From UBA11591 sp040220895 (lineage in GTDB: Bacteria > Bacteroidota > Bacteroidia > Flavobacteriales_E > Vicingaceae), in contig JAVJVY010000001.1 in assembly GCA_040220895.1 (NCBI GenBank), positions 124,001 to 188,000 of the forward strand: DNA of 64,000 nt, written 5' to 3'. The translations under genes and the position numbers were made by a program. This document shows, in pieces, positions 1 to 8,415 of this stretch (position 1 is the stretch's first letter; every line of letters begins with the position of its first letter). Below the pieces are notes generated by a model. The model made no database searches. It saw nothing but the letters and a program-made list of their open reading frames with translations, and was not told where the DNA came from.

Positions 1-323
1 GAAATGAAGAAGAGGCTTTCAACATGCTAAAATCCTTGTCAGGCAAGAACCACGAGGTAATCACGGGTGTTGCAATTACTACCGTTAATGGGCAACGCTC
101 TTTTGATGATGTTACCAGGGTATCTTTCTATGCCATAGACGAAGAAGACATTCGCTTTTACATTCGGGAATTCCAACCGTATGACAAAGCAGGTTCTTAT
201 GGAATACAAGAATGGATAGGACTGACTGCAGTCCGATCGATCAATGGTTGTTTTTTCAATGTGATAGGCCTTCCGGTACCAAAGCTTTGGTTAAATCTGG
301 ACAGCATTCTGCCACAGATCTGA
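1..323 (+). CDS. maf: Maf-family nucleotide pyrophosphatase, C-terminal part
   Basis: This is the end of a Maf/YhdE/YceF-type protein. The family hydrolyses nucleoside triphosphates, including modified ones, to the monophosphate and is thought to clean the nucleotide pool and influence septation. The reading frame is open from the first full codon at base 3, so the gene starts outside the window. About 107 residues are visible. They include the family's AFNMLKSLSGKNHEVITG stretch and the later YDKAGSYGIQ motif, which carries the conserved lysine, alanine, glycine and tyrosine of the Maf fold. The TGA stop is half of a TGATCA palindrome whose other half is the stop of the convergent cmk. The subfamily, and so the substrate, cannot be told from this part. 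Confidence 0.9.
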   Translation, partial: NEEEAFNMLKSLSGKNHEVITGVAITTVNGQRSFDDVTRVSFYAIDEEDIRFYIREFQPYDKAGSYGIQEWIGLTAVRSINGCFFNVIGLPVPKLWLNLDSILPQI

Positions 324-1010
324 TCAGCGTTTAATTTCCTTCAAAGCGAGCCTGAGCGCCAGGTCAACCCCTTCTTGAATGGTAAGATGGGTATTATCAA
401 TGATGATGGCATCCACTGCCTTTTTCAACGGGCTTTCGCCTTTGTGTTCATCGTCAAAATCGCGTTGGTTTAAGTTACTCCGAACCTCTTCTCTGCTAAC
501 ACTAATGCCTTTTGCTTTCATTTGGGAATACCTACGATCTGTTCTAACTTCAACATCGGCGGTAACAAAGAGTTTCAATTCCGCTTCAGGAAATACCCGA
601 GTGCCAATATCTCTGCCATCCATGACGACCGCTTTTGACTGACCCATTTCCTTTTGTTGATTTACAAGCACCCTGCGGACCTCGGAAATTTGACTGACTT
701 TGCTCACCTCATTCGAAACAGCCACTCCCCTGATCTCTTCTTCAACATTTTCTCCATTCAGGTAGGTCAATGTTTGGTCAGAATTAGCTTCATATTTGAA
801 ATCAATTTTGATCTTAGGCAATCGCATGATTATTTCCGACTCATTAATAGGTTCGGATAAAAGGTTTTCGCGCATAAAATATAAAGCAACGGCGCGGTAC
901 ATTGCCCCGGTATCGATGTACCGGTATTTCAATTCAGATGAAAGAGCCTTGGCCAGGGTGCTTTTACCGCAGGAGGAATGACCATCGATGGCAATAATAA
1001 TTTTTTTCAC
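324..1010 (-). CDS. cmk: Cytidylate kinase
   Basis: Cytosolic kinase that phosphorylates CMP and dCMP with ATP, recycling cytidine nucleotides for RNA, DNA and lipid precursor synthesis. The 228-residue protein has the P-loop GHSSCGKST near residues 10-18, the YIDTGAMYRAVA substrate motif, and the VVMDGRDIGTRVFP motif with the DGRDIG signature of bacterial CMP kinases. The length is normal for the bacterial family. I chose the GTG at 1010: it gives the usual MKKIIIAIDG beginning and lies two bases after the porQ stop. A TTG at 1028 would add six residues and overlap porQ. It is probably cotranscribed with porQ. Its stop touches the maf stop with no spacer. Confidence 0.95.
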   Translation of the reverse strand: MKKIIIAIDGHSSCGKSTLAKALSSELKYRYIDTGAMYRAVALYFMRENLLSEPINESEIIMRLPKIKIDFKYEANSDQTLTYLNGENVEEEIRGVAVSNEVSKVSQISEVRRVLVNQQKEMGQSKAVVMDGRDIGTRVFPEAELKLFVTADVEVRTDRRYSQMKAKGISVSREEVRSNLNQRDFDDEHKGESPLKKAVDAIIIDNTHLTIQEGVDLALRLALKEIKR

Positions 1011-1012
1011 TT

Positions 1013-2047
1013 TTATTTTTTCGCCCAATCATCGAATCGGGTCAGGACGGTAATGTGGTTGGGTGAGCCTGCCAAATGATACGAACTTCGGGCATAATTA
1101 AATCTAAACTTGGATATCTTAAGTCCGAGGCCCCAGCTAAGCCCCACGGTTTTTGGAAGCTCTGAGTACGCCATTTCTTTTCTGCGTTGAAAATTGTAAG
1201 CTATTTGAAAATTTAATCCTTTAAAGGGAATGAATTCGGTGCCTATGATGAAGTGGCGCAAAATATTCTCGGCCGTGCTTTGGGATCGGTCTACTTCCTC
1301 TTCTCCAAAAGTACTGCCGGTGTTTTGCTCCAATGGAGGATAAGTGAGTCTACCTTTACCCAATTGGTGCATTACGAGTGAAAATCGAAAGGGCATTTTA
1401 TTAAAGCTTTTTGAAATCCCGAATTGGATGTCAAATGGCAAGGAATGTCGTTCTCCGGGTACATAGGGCTTAATCTCACTGCCAATGTTCTTAATGACCA
1501 TGGTTGCGAGAAAGAGTGATTTTTTTAATTCATACGTGGCAGAAAGATCAAGTGCCAGTCCAACGCTGTTCAACAAGTAATAATTGGAATAAATGAACTT
1601 CACGTTTGCGCCGACAGAAAACGAAGAATCAATTTGCCGGCCGTAACCACCGATCAAGGCCACTTCATTTGCACTGAAAGTTCCCAGCTCATTGTTACCG
1701 GCATCAGCTTCCCTGAATTGTCCGTAGTCCAGATACTTTATTGCTGTGTTAAAGGTGCCAATTTCCTTGTGAAAGGTGTAGGAAGCAAATCCCTGATTAA
1801 TACCGTCAAAATAATTCATGTAAGATAGAACGGCTGTGCGGTCCATGTTTTGCTGCAATAAGCTGGGGTTATCGGAAGCCGACCCTGGATCGTCATCTCT
1901 AAAAGCAATCATGTTGCCTCCCATTCCAGTTATTCTGGAGGTAGCCGACAAATCAAGAAATTGGTAAGCATATTTACCGCCTATCTGGCCGTGCACAGAA
2001 GAACCGTAAAAGAGAAGAAAAAGAATAACTGCCAGAATAGGCTTCAT
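1013..2047 (-). CDS. porQ: Type IX secretion system protein PorQ
   Basis: Outer-membrane-associated beta-rich protein of the Bacteroidota type IX secretion system, which exports proteins carrying a C-terminal signal and attaches them to the surface. The 344-residue protein begins with a signal peptide (MKPILAVILFLLFYG, cleavage near VHGQ) and continues with alternating beta strands typical of the PorQ/PorV-like barrels, including RITGMGGNMIAFRDDDPG near residue 40. I preferred the ATG at 2047 over that at 2059 because it gives a cleaner signal peptide. The gene lies between lon and cmk with 2 bases to cmk. The assignment rests on overall resemblance from memory. PorV is a weaker alternative. 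A protein with a type IX-like sorting tail is encoded at 11190-14069. Confidence 0.8.
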   Translation of the reverse strand: MKPILAVILFLLFYGSSVHGQIGGKYAYQFLDLSATSRITGMGGNMIAFRDDDPGSASDNPSLLQQNMDRTAVLSYMNYFDGINQGFASYTFHKEIGTFNTAIKYLDYGQFREADAGNNELGTFSANEVALIGGYGRQIDSSFSVGANVKFIYSNYYLLNSVGLALDLSATYELKKSLFLATMVIKNIGSEIKPYVPGERHSLPFDIQFGISKSFNKMPFRFSLVMHQLGKGRLTYPPLEQNTGSTFGEEEVDRSQSTAENILRHFIIGTEFIPFKGLNFQIAYNFQRRKEMAYSELPKTVGLSWGLGLKISKFRFNYARSSYHLAGSPNHITVLTRFDDWAKK

Positions 2048-2109
2048 GCCAATAAACATACGAATTAATGAGAGTTTTAGTATGTCGGCTCCTTTATAAA
2101 TTATTACAC

Positions 2110-4554
2110 TCAGGTAATTTTCATGGCACCTTTCACTTGCTGATCGAGTAAGGCATATTCCAGGACTTCAGTCATGTCTTTTACAAAATGGAATTTAAGC
2201 CCCTTAAGGTACTTTGAATTGATCTCTTGAATATCCTTCTCGTTATCTTCAGACAAAACGATCTCTTTAATGTTGGCGCGCTTGGCTGCCAGAATCTTTT
2301 CTTTTATTCCGCCAACCGGCAATACCCTACCACGAAGTGTAATCTCACCTGACATGGCCAGGTTCTTGCGCACCTTGCGCTGGGTGAATATTGAGAGCAA
2401 TGAAGTTAAAAGGGCAATACCCGCTGAGGGTCCATCTTTTGGTGTGGCTCCTTCGGGTACGTGAATGTGCACATCCCAGTTGCGGAAAACTTCTGCCTCC
2501 AGACCAAAGTTTTCGTGCTTACTCTTTATATACTGCAAGGCAATCTTTGCAGATTCTTTCATTACCTCTCCCAAATTTCCTGTTAGGGTCAAGCCCCCTT
2601 TACCTTGGCTCAACGAGGACTCGATAAAGAGAATATCTCCACCAAAAGGCGTCCAGGCAAGTCCGGTGACTACGCCGGCCACATCATTCCCTTGGTATTT
2701 ATCTTTTGAATGGGCAGGGCCCAAAATGGCGATGACTTTTTCCAAAACTATATTCATATTGTATTCTTCGCCTGTCACTTTGCATTTGGCAATGTGCCGG
2801 ACTACTTTAGCCAGGCGCTTTTCAAGGCCTCTTACCCCCGATTCACGTGTATAATTTTCGGATATGTAAGCTATGACTTGCTTCGAAATCTTAAAGTCGC
2901 TCTCTTCCAAACCGTGATCGCGAACGAGCTTTGGTACCAGATGCCTTCTGGCAATTTCGACTTTCTCTTCAAGGGTATAACCGTTGATCTCAATGATTTC
3001 CATCCGATCTCTTAACGCGGGTTGAATGCTTCCCAAGGAATTAGCCGTTGCCACAAATAATACGTTAGACAGGTTGTAATCCAATTCAATGAAATGGTCA
3101 TTGAATGAGAAATTCTGCTCTGGGTCTAGCACCTCGAGCAAAGCAGATGAAGGATCTCCGTGATAATCATTCCCTATTTTATCGATCTCATCCAATACAA
3201 ACACCGGGTTCGAGTATTTTACTTTTTTAAGATTCTGCAGGATTCTACCGGGCATGGCTCCGATGTAAGTGCGTCTGTGGCCGCGTATTTCAGCTTCATC
3301 CTTCAAACCACCCACGGACATTCGAACGTATTTCCTTCCCAACGCCTCGGCTATTGATTTGCCCAAAGATGTTTTACCAACCCCCGGAGGGCCATAAAGG
3401 CAAAGAATCGGTGATTTCATGTTTCCCTTTAATTTCAACACCGCCAAATGTTCTAAAATACGGTCTTTCACCTTGTCCAGACCGTAGTGATCCCGATCAA
3501 GAATTTTTTTGGCTCGCTTTAAATCAAAGTTATCTTTAGACACCTCGTCCCATGGCAGTTCGACCAAGGATTCCAGGTAATTTATCTGCACGGAGTATTC
3601 AGCCGAGGCCGAATTTGTCCTTTGCAATTTCAGCAGTTCCTTTTCAAAACGATCCGAAACTTCTTTTGGCCATTTCTTTTTGGTTGCTTTTTCCCTGAAT
3701 TCTTTGATTTCTTCTTCCTGTGGATTTCCCCCTAACTCCTCCTGAATCTGCTTCATCTGCTGGTGCAGAAAATATTCCTTTTGCTGTTGATCCATGTCGA
3801 GGCGTACCTTTGACTGGATATCGTTCTTTAATTCCAAGAGTTGTAAATCTTTGGTCATATGCTTCAGCAACAGATTGGCTCTGTTTTGAAGTGACTTTTC
3901 TTCAAGCAAGGCCTGCTTGTCCTTCACATCGATGTTCATGTTGGATGCAATGAAGTTGATCATGAAGGAAGGGCTGTCGATATTCCTGATGGCAAAGGTA
4001 GCTTCGGTAGGAATATTCGGTGAATGCTCTATGATTTTTAGTGCCATGTCTTTGATGGATGAAACCAGGGCTTCAAAACTCGCACCTTTGGGAATTTCTT
4101 CGTTTGGGTAAGATGATATCAAGGCGGTCAAGTATGGCTCAGAAGAGAGTTCCTGTTCAAGCTTAAAGCGCTTTTTTCCCTGGAGTATGACTGTTGTATT
4201 TCCGTCAGGCATGCGAAATATCTTGATGATCCTCGCCATAGTGCCTACCGTGTATAGGTTGCGAAGAACCGGGTCTTCGATCGATTCATCGAGCTGTGAA
4301 ACCACACCAATCAATTTACTTCCCTTATTGGCATCTTTTATCAGACGAATGGATTTGTCCCTGCCCACGGTAATCGGGATTACCACACCCGGAAACAAGA
4401 CCGTATTTCTAAGTGGCATGATTGGCAGTTCGTCCGGCAGTTGTTCGGCATTCATCTGCTCTTCATCCTCATTGGTCATCAAGGGTATGAACTCAGCTTC
4501 TTCGTCCATCGGTCCGCGAAGAAATAAATTATCTATGTCAAAAGCATCTTTCAT
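2110..4554 (-). CDS. lon: ATP-dependent Lon protease
   Basis: Cytosolic AAA+ serine protease that degrades misfolded and selected regulatory proteins. The 814 residues cover the whole family plan: the N-terminal substrate-binding LON domain (about 42-240), a coiled linker (250-320), the AAA+ module with Walker A GPPGVGKTS at 388-396 and Walker B VFVLDEIDK at 451-459, and the protease domain with the Ser-Lys dyad S710 (PKDGPSAG) and K753 (GGIKEK), spaced as in E. coli Lon. The N-terminus has an acidic leader of about 40 residues before the LON domain, as is common in Bacteroidota. Its own promoter is plausible: a TTCG, 19 bases, then TAATTTCG at 4586-4579, which is a poor match. A 6-base-pair hairpin sits at 4626-4644 upstream. 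Confidence 0.98.
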   Translation of the reverse strand: MKDAFDIDNLFLRGPMDEEAEFIPLMTNEDEEQMNAEQLPDELPIMPLRNTVLFPGVVIPITVGRDKSIRLIKDANKGSKLIGVVSQLDESIEDPVLRNLYTVGTMARIIKIFRMPDGNTTVILQGKKRFKLEQELSSEPYLTALISSYPNEEIPKGASFEALVSSIKDMALKIIEHSPNIPTEATFAIRNIDSPSFMINFIASNMNIDVKDKQALLEEKSLQNRANLLLKHMTKDLQLLELKNDIQSKVRLDMDQQQKEYFLHQQMKQIQEELGGNPQEEEIKEFREKATKKKWPKEVSDRFEKELLKLQRTNSASAEYSVQINYLESLVELPWDEVSKDNFDLKRAKKILDRDHYGLDKVKDRILEHLAVLKLKGNMKSPILCLYGPPGVGKTSLGKSIAEALGRKYVRMSVGGLKDEAEIRGHRRTYIGAMPGRILQNLKKVKYSNPVFVLDEIDKIGNDYHGDPSSALLEVLDPEQNFSFNDHFIELDYNLSNVLFVATANSLGSIQPALRDRMEIIEINGYTLEEKVEIARRHLVPKLVRDHGLEESDFKISKQVIAYISENYTRESGVRGLEKRLAKVVRHIAKCKVTGEEYNMNIVLEKVIAILGPAHSKDKYQGNDVAGVVTGLAWTPFGGDILFIESSLSQGKGGLTLTGNLGEVMKESAKIALQYIKSKHENFGLEAEVFRNWDVHIHVPEGATPKDGPSAGIALLTSLLSIFTQRKVRKNLAMSGEITLRGRVLPVGGIKEKILAAKRANIKEIVLSEDNEKDIQEINSKYLKGLKFHFVKDMTEVLEYALLDQQVKGAMKIT

Positions 4555-4625
4555 CCTGTAAGGTCAATTTGTCAGTAGCGAAATTATTATTCACACTGTC
4601 TTGTGCGAAGAGGGTATTGCAAGTT

Positions 4626-4644
4626 CCATGCCAAAGAAGCATGG
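4626..4644 (-). repeat. Inverted repeat between the GlmU-like gene and lon
   Basis: CCATGC, a seven-base loop, then GCATGG form a perfect 6-base-pair hairpin eight bases after the stop of the GlmU-like gene and upstream of lon. No T-run follows on the transcribed strand, so it is not a standard intrinsic terminator. It could shield the 3' end of the upstream message or be chance. Confidence 0.35.
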
Positions 4645-4651
4645 GCGGAAA

Positions 4652-5878
4652 TTATGTCGTTTTGTTAAATTTTTCCCGTAATGTCTGACTGTGATCGAAA
4701 ACGTGTCTAAGAATTTTTTCCTCTTGTGCACTTAAAGCAATATTCCTGCGATCCATGACACGCTGAGCAACATCTATGGCCTTTTCAAACTGATAGGTCA
4801 TAAAGGCGCCGGGCTTGCCCCAGCTGAAAGAAGGTATAAAGTTGGGCTGAAAACCAGCACCGTATATGTTGCAAAATACGCCGGCGACCGTTCCGGTATT
4901 AAACATGGTATTGATACCACATTTTGAATGATCCCCCATGATCAGTCCCAAAAATTGCAATCCACTCTTAACGAAAGAAGCTTTTTCAAAACTCCACAAT
5001 TTGACATCGCTGTAATCATTCTTCAAATTAGAATTATTGGTGTCCGCACCCAGATTACACCAACTTCCGATCACCGAATTTCCAAGAAAACCATCATGGC
5101 CTTTATTTGAATATGAATTTATGACCGAGTTATTGACTTCACCGCCCACTTTACAGTGATCACCTATACTGACCGGTCCATAGATCTTTGCACCCATTTT
5201 TAAAATAGAGCCCTTACCAAGGTACAGCGGTCCTCTAATTGAGCAACCTTCCATAATCTCGGCACCTTCGTCCACAATGATTGGACCTTCTTTTGAATTC
5301 AAGGTTGAGGCATTCACTTGTGCGCTTTTATGAATGAAAATGCGCTCACCCAAAAATACATTCCCCTGGCCCAGATGATCCTTGAACTGATTTTGATCCA
5401 AACGCTCTAAATCCAATTGAATGTGGCTGCCGCAATTCCTAAATAAGTCCCATACATGTCCCAATAGATCAGGTCTGAATTCAGATTTGACCACCTTTAG
5501 ATCACTTTTAAGAAGCGCAGTCAACCTTGAGTACTTGCCGGGCTTGAGCAATTGATCCAAACCATCCCGATTCAATCTCAGGGCAAGCAAGACATCATTA
5601 GACATGAGTTTTTCACCCTTTTCTAAACCGATGACCTCTTTGTACATAGCTGATCCAGGCAGTAAACGACCATTGATCAATAAATTGTCTTCGCCTGAAA
5701 CCAATGGAAATGCCGATTGAAGATAATCTTCTGTTAAAGTCGAAGTATTGGAACCTAAATGAGACTCCCAACGCTGCCTGTTCGAGAATATACCACTTAA
5801 CAGATCTGACACCGGCTTTGTGTAAACCAAGGGTAAAAATTCTACTCTGCGATCGTCGTCGAAAAGAATAACGTTCAT
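4652..5878 (-). CDS. GlmU-like sugar nucleotidyltransferase/acyltransferase (alternate Bacteroidota form)
   Basis: 408-residue protein with an N-terminal nucleotidyltransferase-like half (MNVILFDDDRRVEFLPL, then TKPVSDLLSGI) and a C-terminal left-handed beta-helix of hexapeptide repeats (about 185-330; for example AEIMEGCSIRGPLYLGKGS and IGDHCKVGGEV). This matches the alternate GlmU family known in Bacteroidota, proposed to make UDP-N-acetylglucosamine for peptidoglycan and lipopolysaccharide. The N-terminal half lacks the usual LAAGxGTRM loop of E. coli GlmU, so the activity should be treated as predicted. It stands 82 bases after the rpmE2 gene, from which it is separated by a clear terminator, and before lon. 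No convincing promoter is visible. Confidence 0.8.
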   Translation of the reverse strand: MNVILFDDDRRVEFLPLVYTKPVSDLLSGIFSNRQRWESHLGSNTSTLTEDYLQSAFPLVSGEDNLLINGRLLPGSAMYKEVIGLEKGEKLMSNDVLLALRLNRDGLDQLLKPGKYSRLTALLKSDLKVVKSEFRPDLLGHVWDLFRNCGSHIQLDLERLDQNQFKDHLGQGNVFLGERIFIHKSAQVNASTLNSKEGPIIVDEGAEIMEGCSIRGPLYLGKGSILKMGAKIYGPVSIGDHCKVGGEVNNSVINSYSNKGHDGFLGNSVIGSWCNLGADTNNSNLKNDYSDVKLWSFEKASFVKSGLQFLGLIMGDHSKCGINTMFNTGTVAGVFCNIYGAGFQPNFIPSFSWGKPGAFMTYQFEKAIDVAQRVMDRRNIALSAQEEKILRHVFDHSQTLREKFNKTT

Positions 5879-5905
5879 GCTTCTAATTTCAGTCTAATTT
5901 AAAAC

Positions 5906-5939
5906 AAAAAAATCCCGAGCCAATTGACCCGGGATTTTA
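5906..5939 (-). terminator. Intrinsic terminator of rpmE2
   Basis: On the minus strand AAAATCCCGGG, a short loop, and CTCGGGATTTT form a GC-centred stem that runs straight into a run of seven T. It lies 20 bases after the rpmE2 stop and before the start of the GlmU-like gene. This is the best intrinsic terminator in the window. Confidence 0.85.
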
Positions 5940-5959
5940 TAAAATGTCTTGAAACATAA

Positions 5960-6214
5960 TTATTTCTTGTGTCTTTCGTATCGTCTTCTGAATTTATCGA
6001 CTCTTCCAGCTGTATCGACCAACTTCATCTTACCGGTATAAAAGGGATGAGAAGTATGCGAGATCTCTAACTTTACCAATGGATATTCATTTCCATCTTC
6101 GAACTTTACCGTCTCTTTTGTTTCTGCTGTGGACTTAGATAAAAACATGTAATCGTTCGACATGTCTTTGAAGACAACTAAGCGGTAGTTTTCTGGGTGA
6201 ATGTCTTTTTTCAT
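5960..6214 (-). CDS. rpmE2: Ribosomal protein L31 type B
   Basis: 84-residue protein of the large ribosomal subunit. The start MKKDIHPENYR and the later SHPFYTGKMKLVDTAGRVDKF are characteristic of the type B L31. The type A form carries four zinc-binding cysteines; here there are none, so this is the zinc-free form usual in Bacteroidota. I chose the ATG at 6214; upstream in-frame sequence overlaps the promoter. A perfect -7 element (TATATTTG, 6239-6232) lies 17 bases before the start and a strong terminator follows, so it appears to be a single-gene transcript divergent from serC. Confidence 0.96.
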   Translation of the reverse strand: MKKDIHPENYRLVVFKDMSNDYMFLSKSTAETKETVKFEDGNEYPLVKLEISHTSHPFYTGKMKLVDTAGRVDKFRRRYERHKK

Positions 6215-6231
6215 AGGAAATTTTAAGGCCG

Positions 6232-6266
6232 CAAATATAAGAATTTGTTTGAATAGTATTCCCAAA
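6232..6266 (-). promoter_or_regulatory. Promoter of rpmE2
   Basis: Exact Bacteroidota -7 element TATATTTG at 6239-6232 and TTTG at 6266-6263, 23 bases apart. The start codon is 17 bases downstream of the -7 element. Confidence 0.6.
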
Positions 6267-6356
6267 GATGTCCGCTTTTTCTAAAAGAAGCAATCATCAT
6301 CGAGCCTGTTTCATTAAAAATTTTGCACCTTTGCTGCTTCATAAAACATCCTGATA

Positions 6357-7430
6357 ATGAGTAAAGTTCACAATTTTAGTGCAGGCCCAAGCATTCTGCC
6401 GTTAAGCGTGCTCAAGGAAGCCAGTGAGTCAGTGATCAACTTTAATAATCTTGGCCTTTCCCTCTTGGAAATCTCTCACAGAAGTGCAGATTTTGTATCT
6501 GTTATGGACGAGGCGGTATCGCTTACTAAAGAACTCCTAAACGTACCTGATGGCTACCAAGTGGTATTTCTTCAGGGAGGCGCAAGTTTGGGGTTTCTTA
6601 TTGCCGCACATAACTTTATGAAAAAAGATGGTGAAGCCGCTTATATTAACACTGGAACCTGGGCAACAAAGGCTCTTGAGGCTGCCCAATTTTTAGGAGA
6701 AGTTAAAGTAATAGGCTCCTCTGAAGATAAAAACTTCAACTACATACCCAAAGGACTTGGAGTCCCTTTGGATTCAAGTTACCTTCATTATACCTCAAAC
6801 AATACCATCTACGGAACACAATTCAAAAAAATTCCGGTAGTTAGATGCCCATTGATCTGCGACATGTCCTCCGACGTATTTAGCCGGGAAATTGATGTTT
6901 CAAAATACGACTTGATATACGCAGGTGCTCAAAAGAATATGGGACCGGCCGGTGCAACCGTATATATTGTGAAAGAGAGCTCACTAGGGAAAACTAACAG
7001 GGAAATTCCGGTTATGCTCGACCTGAGAACACACATAAAGAAGGAATCGATGTACAACACCCCACCTGTATTTGCAGTGTATGTTAGCATGCTAAACCTT
7101 CGTTGGATCAAATCTCAGGGCGGGGTTTCAGCCATCGAGCAAAAAAATGACGAAAAGGCACAATTGCTCTATCACGAAATAGATGAAAACCCATTGTTTT
7201 TTGGTACTTCTGATAAACTGGACCGATCAAACATGAATGTAACATTTAAGTTGCAAAATGAGAAACTCGAAGAAGAGTTCAATGCTGCATGGAAATCCGC
7301 AAATATCAATGGTATAAAAGGACATAGAAGTGTTGGCGGTTACCGCGCATCTATATACAATGCACTTCCTTTGGAGAGTGTTCAAGTTTTGGTTGACGTT
7401 ATGAAGGACTTTGCAATAAAAAAAGGATGA
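6357..7430 (+). CDS. serC: Phosphoserine aminotransferase
   Basis: PLP-dependent class V aminotransferase that turns 3-phosphohydroxypyruvate and glutamate into phosphoserine, the second step of serine synthesis. Members also act in pyridoxal phosphate synthesis in some bacteria. The 357-residue protein begins with the family's VHNFSAGPSILP and has the PLP lysine K193 in YAGAQKNMGPAG, and a GHRSVGGYRASIYNA end that binds substrate phosphate. Length is normal. It overlaps serA by four bases (ATGA), so the two are translationally coupled. The start is 142 bases from the divergent rpmE2 start. A weak -7-like CACCTTTG lies at 6326-6333. Confidence 0.98.
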   Translation: MSKVHNFSAGPSILPLSVLKEASESVINFNNLGLSLLEISHRSADFVSVMDEAVSLTKELLNVPDGYQVVFLQGGASLGFLIAAHNFMKKDGEAAYINTGTWATKALEAAQFLGEVKVIGSSEDKNFNYIPKGLGVPLDSSYLHYTSNNTIYGTQFKKIPVVRCPLICDMSSDVFSREIDVSKYDLIYAGAQKNMGPAGATVYIVKESSLGKTNREIPVMLDLRTHIKKESMYNTPPVFAVYVSMLNLRWIKSQGGVSAIEQKNDEKAQLLYHEIDENPLFFGTSDKLDRSNMNVTFKLQNEKLEEEFNAAWKSANINGIKGHRSVGGYRASIYNALPLESVQVLVDVMKDFAIKKG

Positions 7431-8392
7431 TGAAAATTTTGGCGAATGACGGATTGGCATCCGATGGAGTGAACTTACTCGAATCGGCGGGTTTTACTGT
7501 AGTAACCCAAAAGGTGGCCCAGGAAGACCTTTCACAGGCCATTAATAATGAAAATTATGAAGTTTTATTGGTTAGAAGTGCGACGCAGGCCAGGAAAGAG
7601 CTTATTGATCTTTGTCCTGGATTGAAGTTGATAGGACGTGGAGGTGTTGGTATGGATAACATAGATGTGGCCTATGCCGAATCAAAAGGGGTGAAAGTTA
7701 TAAATACTCCGGCAGCTAGCTCTCAGTCCGTAGCGGAATTAGTCTTTGCTCACCTATTTGGTATCTGCCGCTTTTTACCAGAGTCCAATCGTAAAATGCA
7801 GGAACAGGGCAGCATAGCGTTTGGTGAACTAAAAAAGAATTTTTCAAAAGGCATTGAATTACGAGGGAAAACCATTGGAATCATTGGATTCGGCAGAATT
7901 GGTCAAAGTGTTGCCTCCTATGCATTTGGAATGGGTATGAATGTATTGGCCTATGATGCCTATGATTTTAACGCTCAAATTAAAATAGTAATTAATGGTA
8001 AAGAAATAACCAACATTGATGTTTCACTCAGCAGCCTGCAAGATGTATTGGCCAAAAGTGACTTTATTACCGTTCATACCCCCGCACAGGCAGATGGTAA
8101 AGCACTCATCGGAGAAAAAGAAATCAATTCAATGAAAGACGGGGCCATCCTAATTAATGCTTCACGGGGAGGTATCGTTGATGAGGACGCTCTTCTAAAT
8201 GCCCTTAAAAGTGGTAAACTACGAGGAGCCGGACTTGATGTCTTTAAGAATGAGCCGACTCCTAGAAAAGACTTATTGATGGCGAACCACCTTTCGCTAA
8301 GCCCACATACAGGAGCAGCCACTTTGGAAGCCCAGAACAGGGTTGCAACGGAATTGGCCGAGCAGATAATCGCTACTTTTCAGCCAGCATAA
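7427..8392 (+). CDS. serA: D-3-phosphoglycerate dehydrogenase, short form
   Basis: Oxidises 3-phosphoglycerate with NAD to 3-phosphohydroxypyruvate, the first step of serine synthesis. The 321 residues hold a catalytic domain split around a Rossmann domain: GFGRIG at 154-159, arginine R247 (NASRGG), E276 (DVFKNEP) and H294 (SPHTGA), the usual triad of D-2-hydroxyacid dehydrogenases. There is no C-terminal ACT domain, so the serine feedback site of E. coli SerA is absent. The gene order, product before substrate enzyme, is serC-serA. Assignment to phosphoglycerate rather than another hydroxyacid rests on the serC coupling. Confidence 0.95.
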   Translation: MMKILANDGLASDGVNLLESAGFTVVTQKVAQEDLSQAINNENYEVLLVRSATQARKELIDLCPGLKLIGRGGVGMDNIDVAYAESKGVKVINTPAASSQSVAELVFAHLFGICRFLPESNRKMQEQGSIAFGELKKNFSKGIELRGKTIGIIGFGRIGQSVASYAFGMGMNVLAYDAYDFNAQIKIVINGKEITNIDVSLSSLQDVLAKSDFITVHTPAQADGKALIGEKEINSMKDGAILINASRGGIVDEDALLNALKSGKLRGAGLDVFKNEPTPRKDLLMANHLSLSPHTGAATLEAQNRVATELAEQIIATFQPA

Positions 8393-8415
8393 TTATTGAT
8401 ACATAGCAAGAAATC

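Noticed and set aside
7427..8392. serA as a general D-lactate or hydroxypyruvate dehydrogenase
   Set aside because: The tight coupling with serC makes phosphoglycerate dehydrogenase far more likely, although sequence alone is not decisive.
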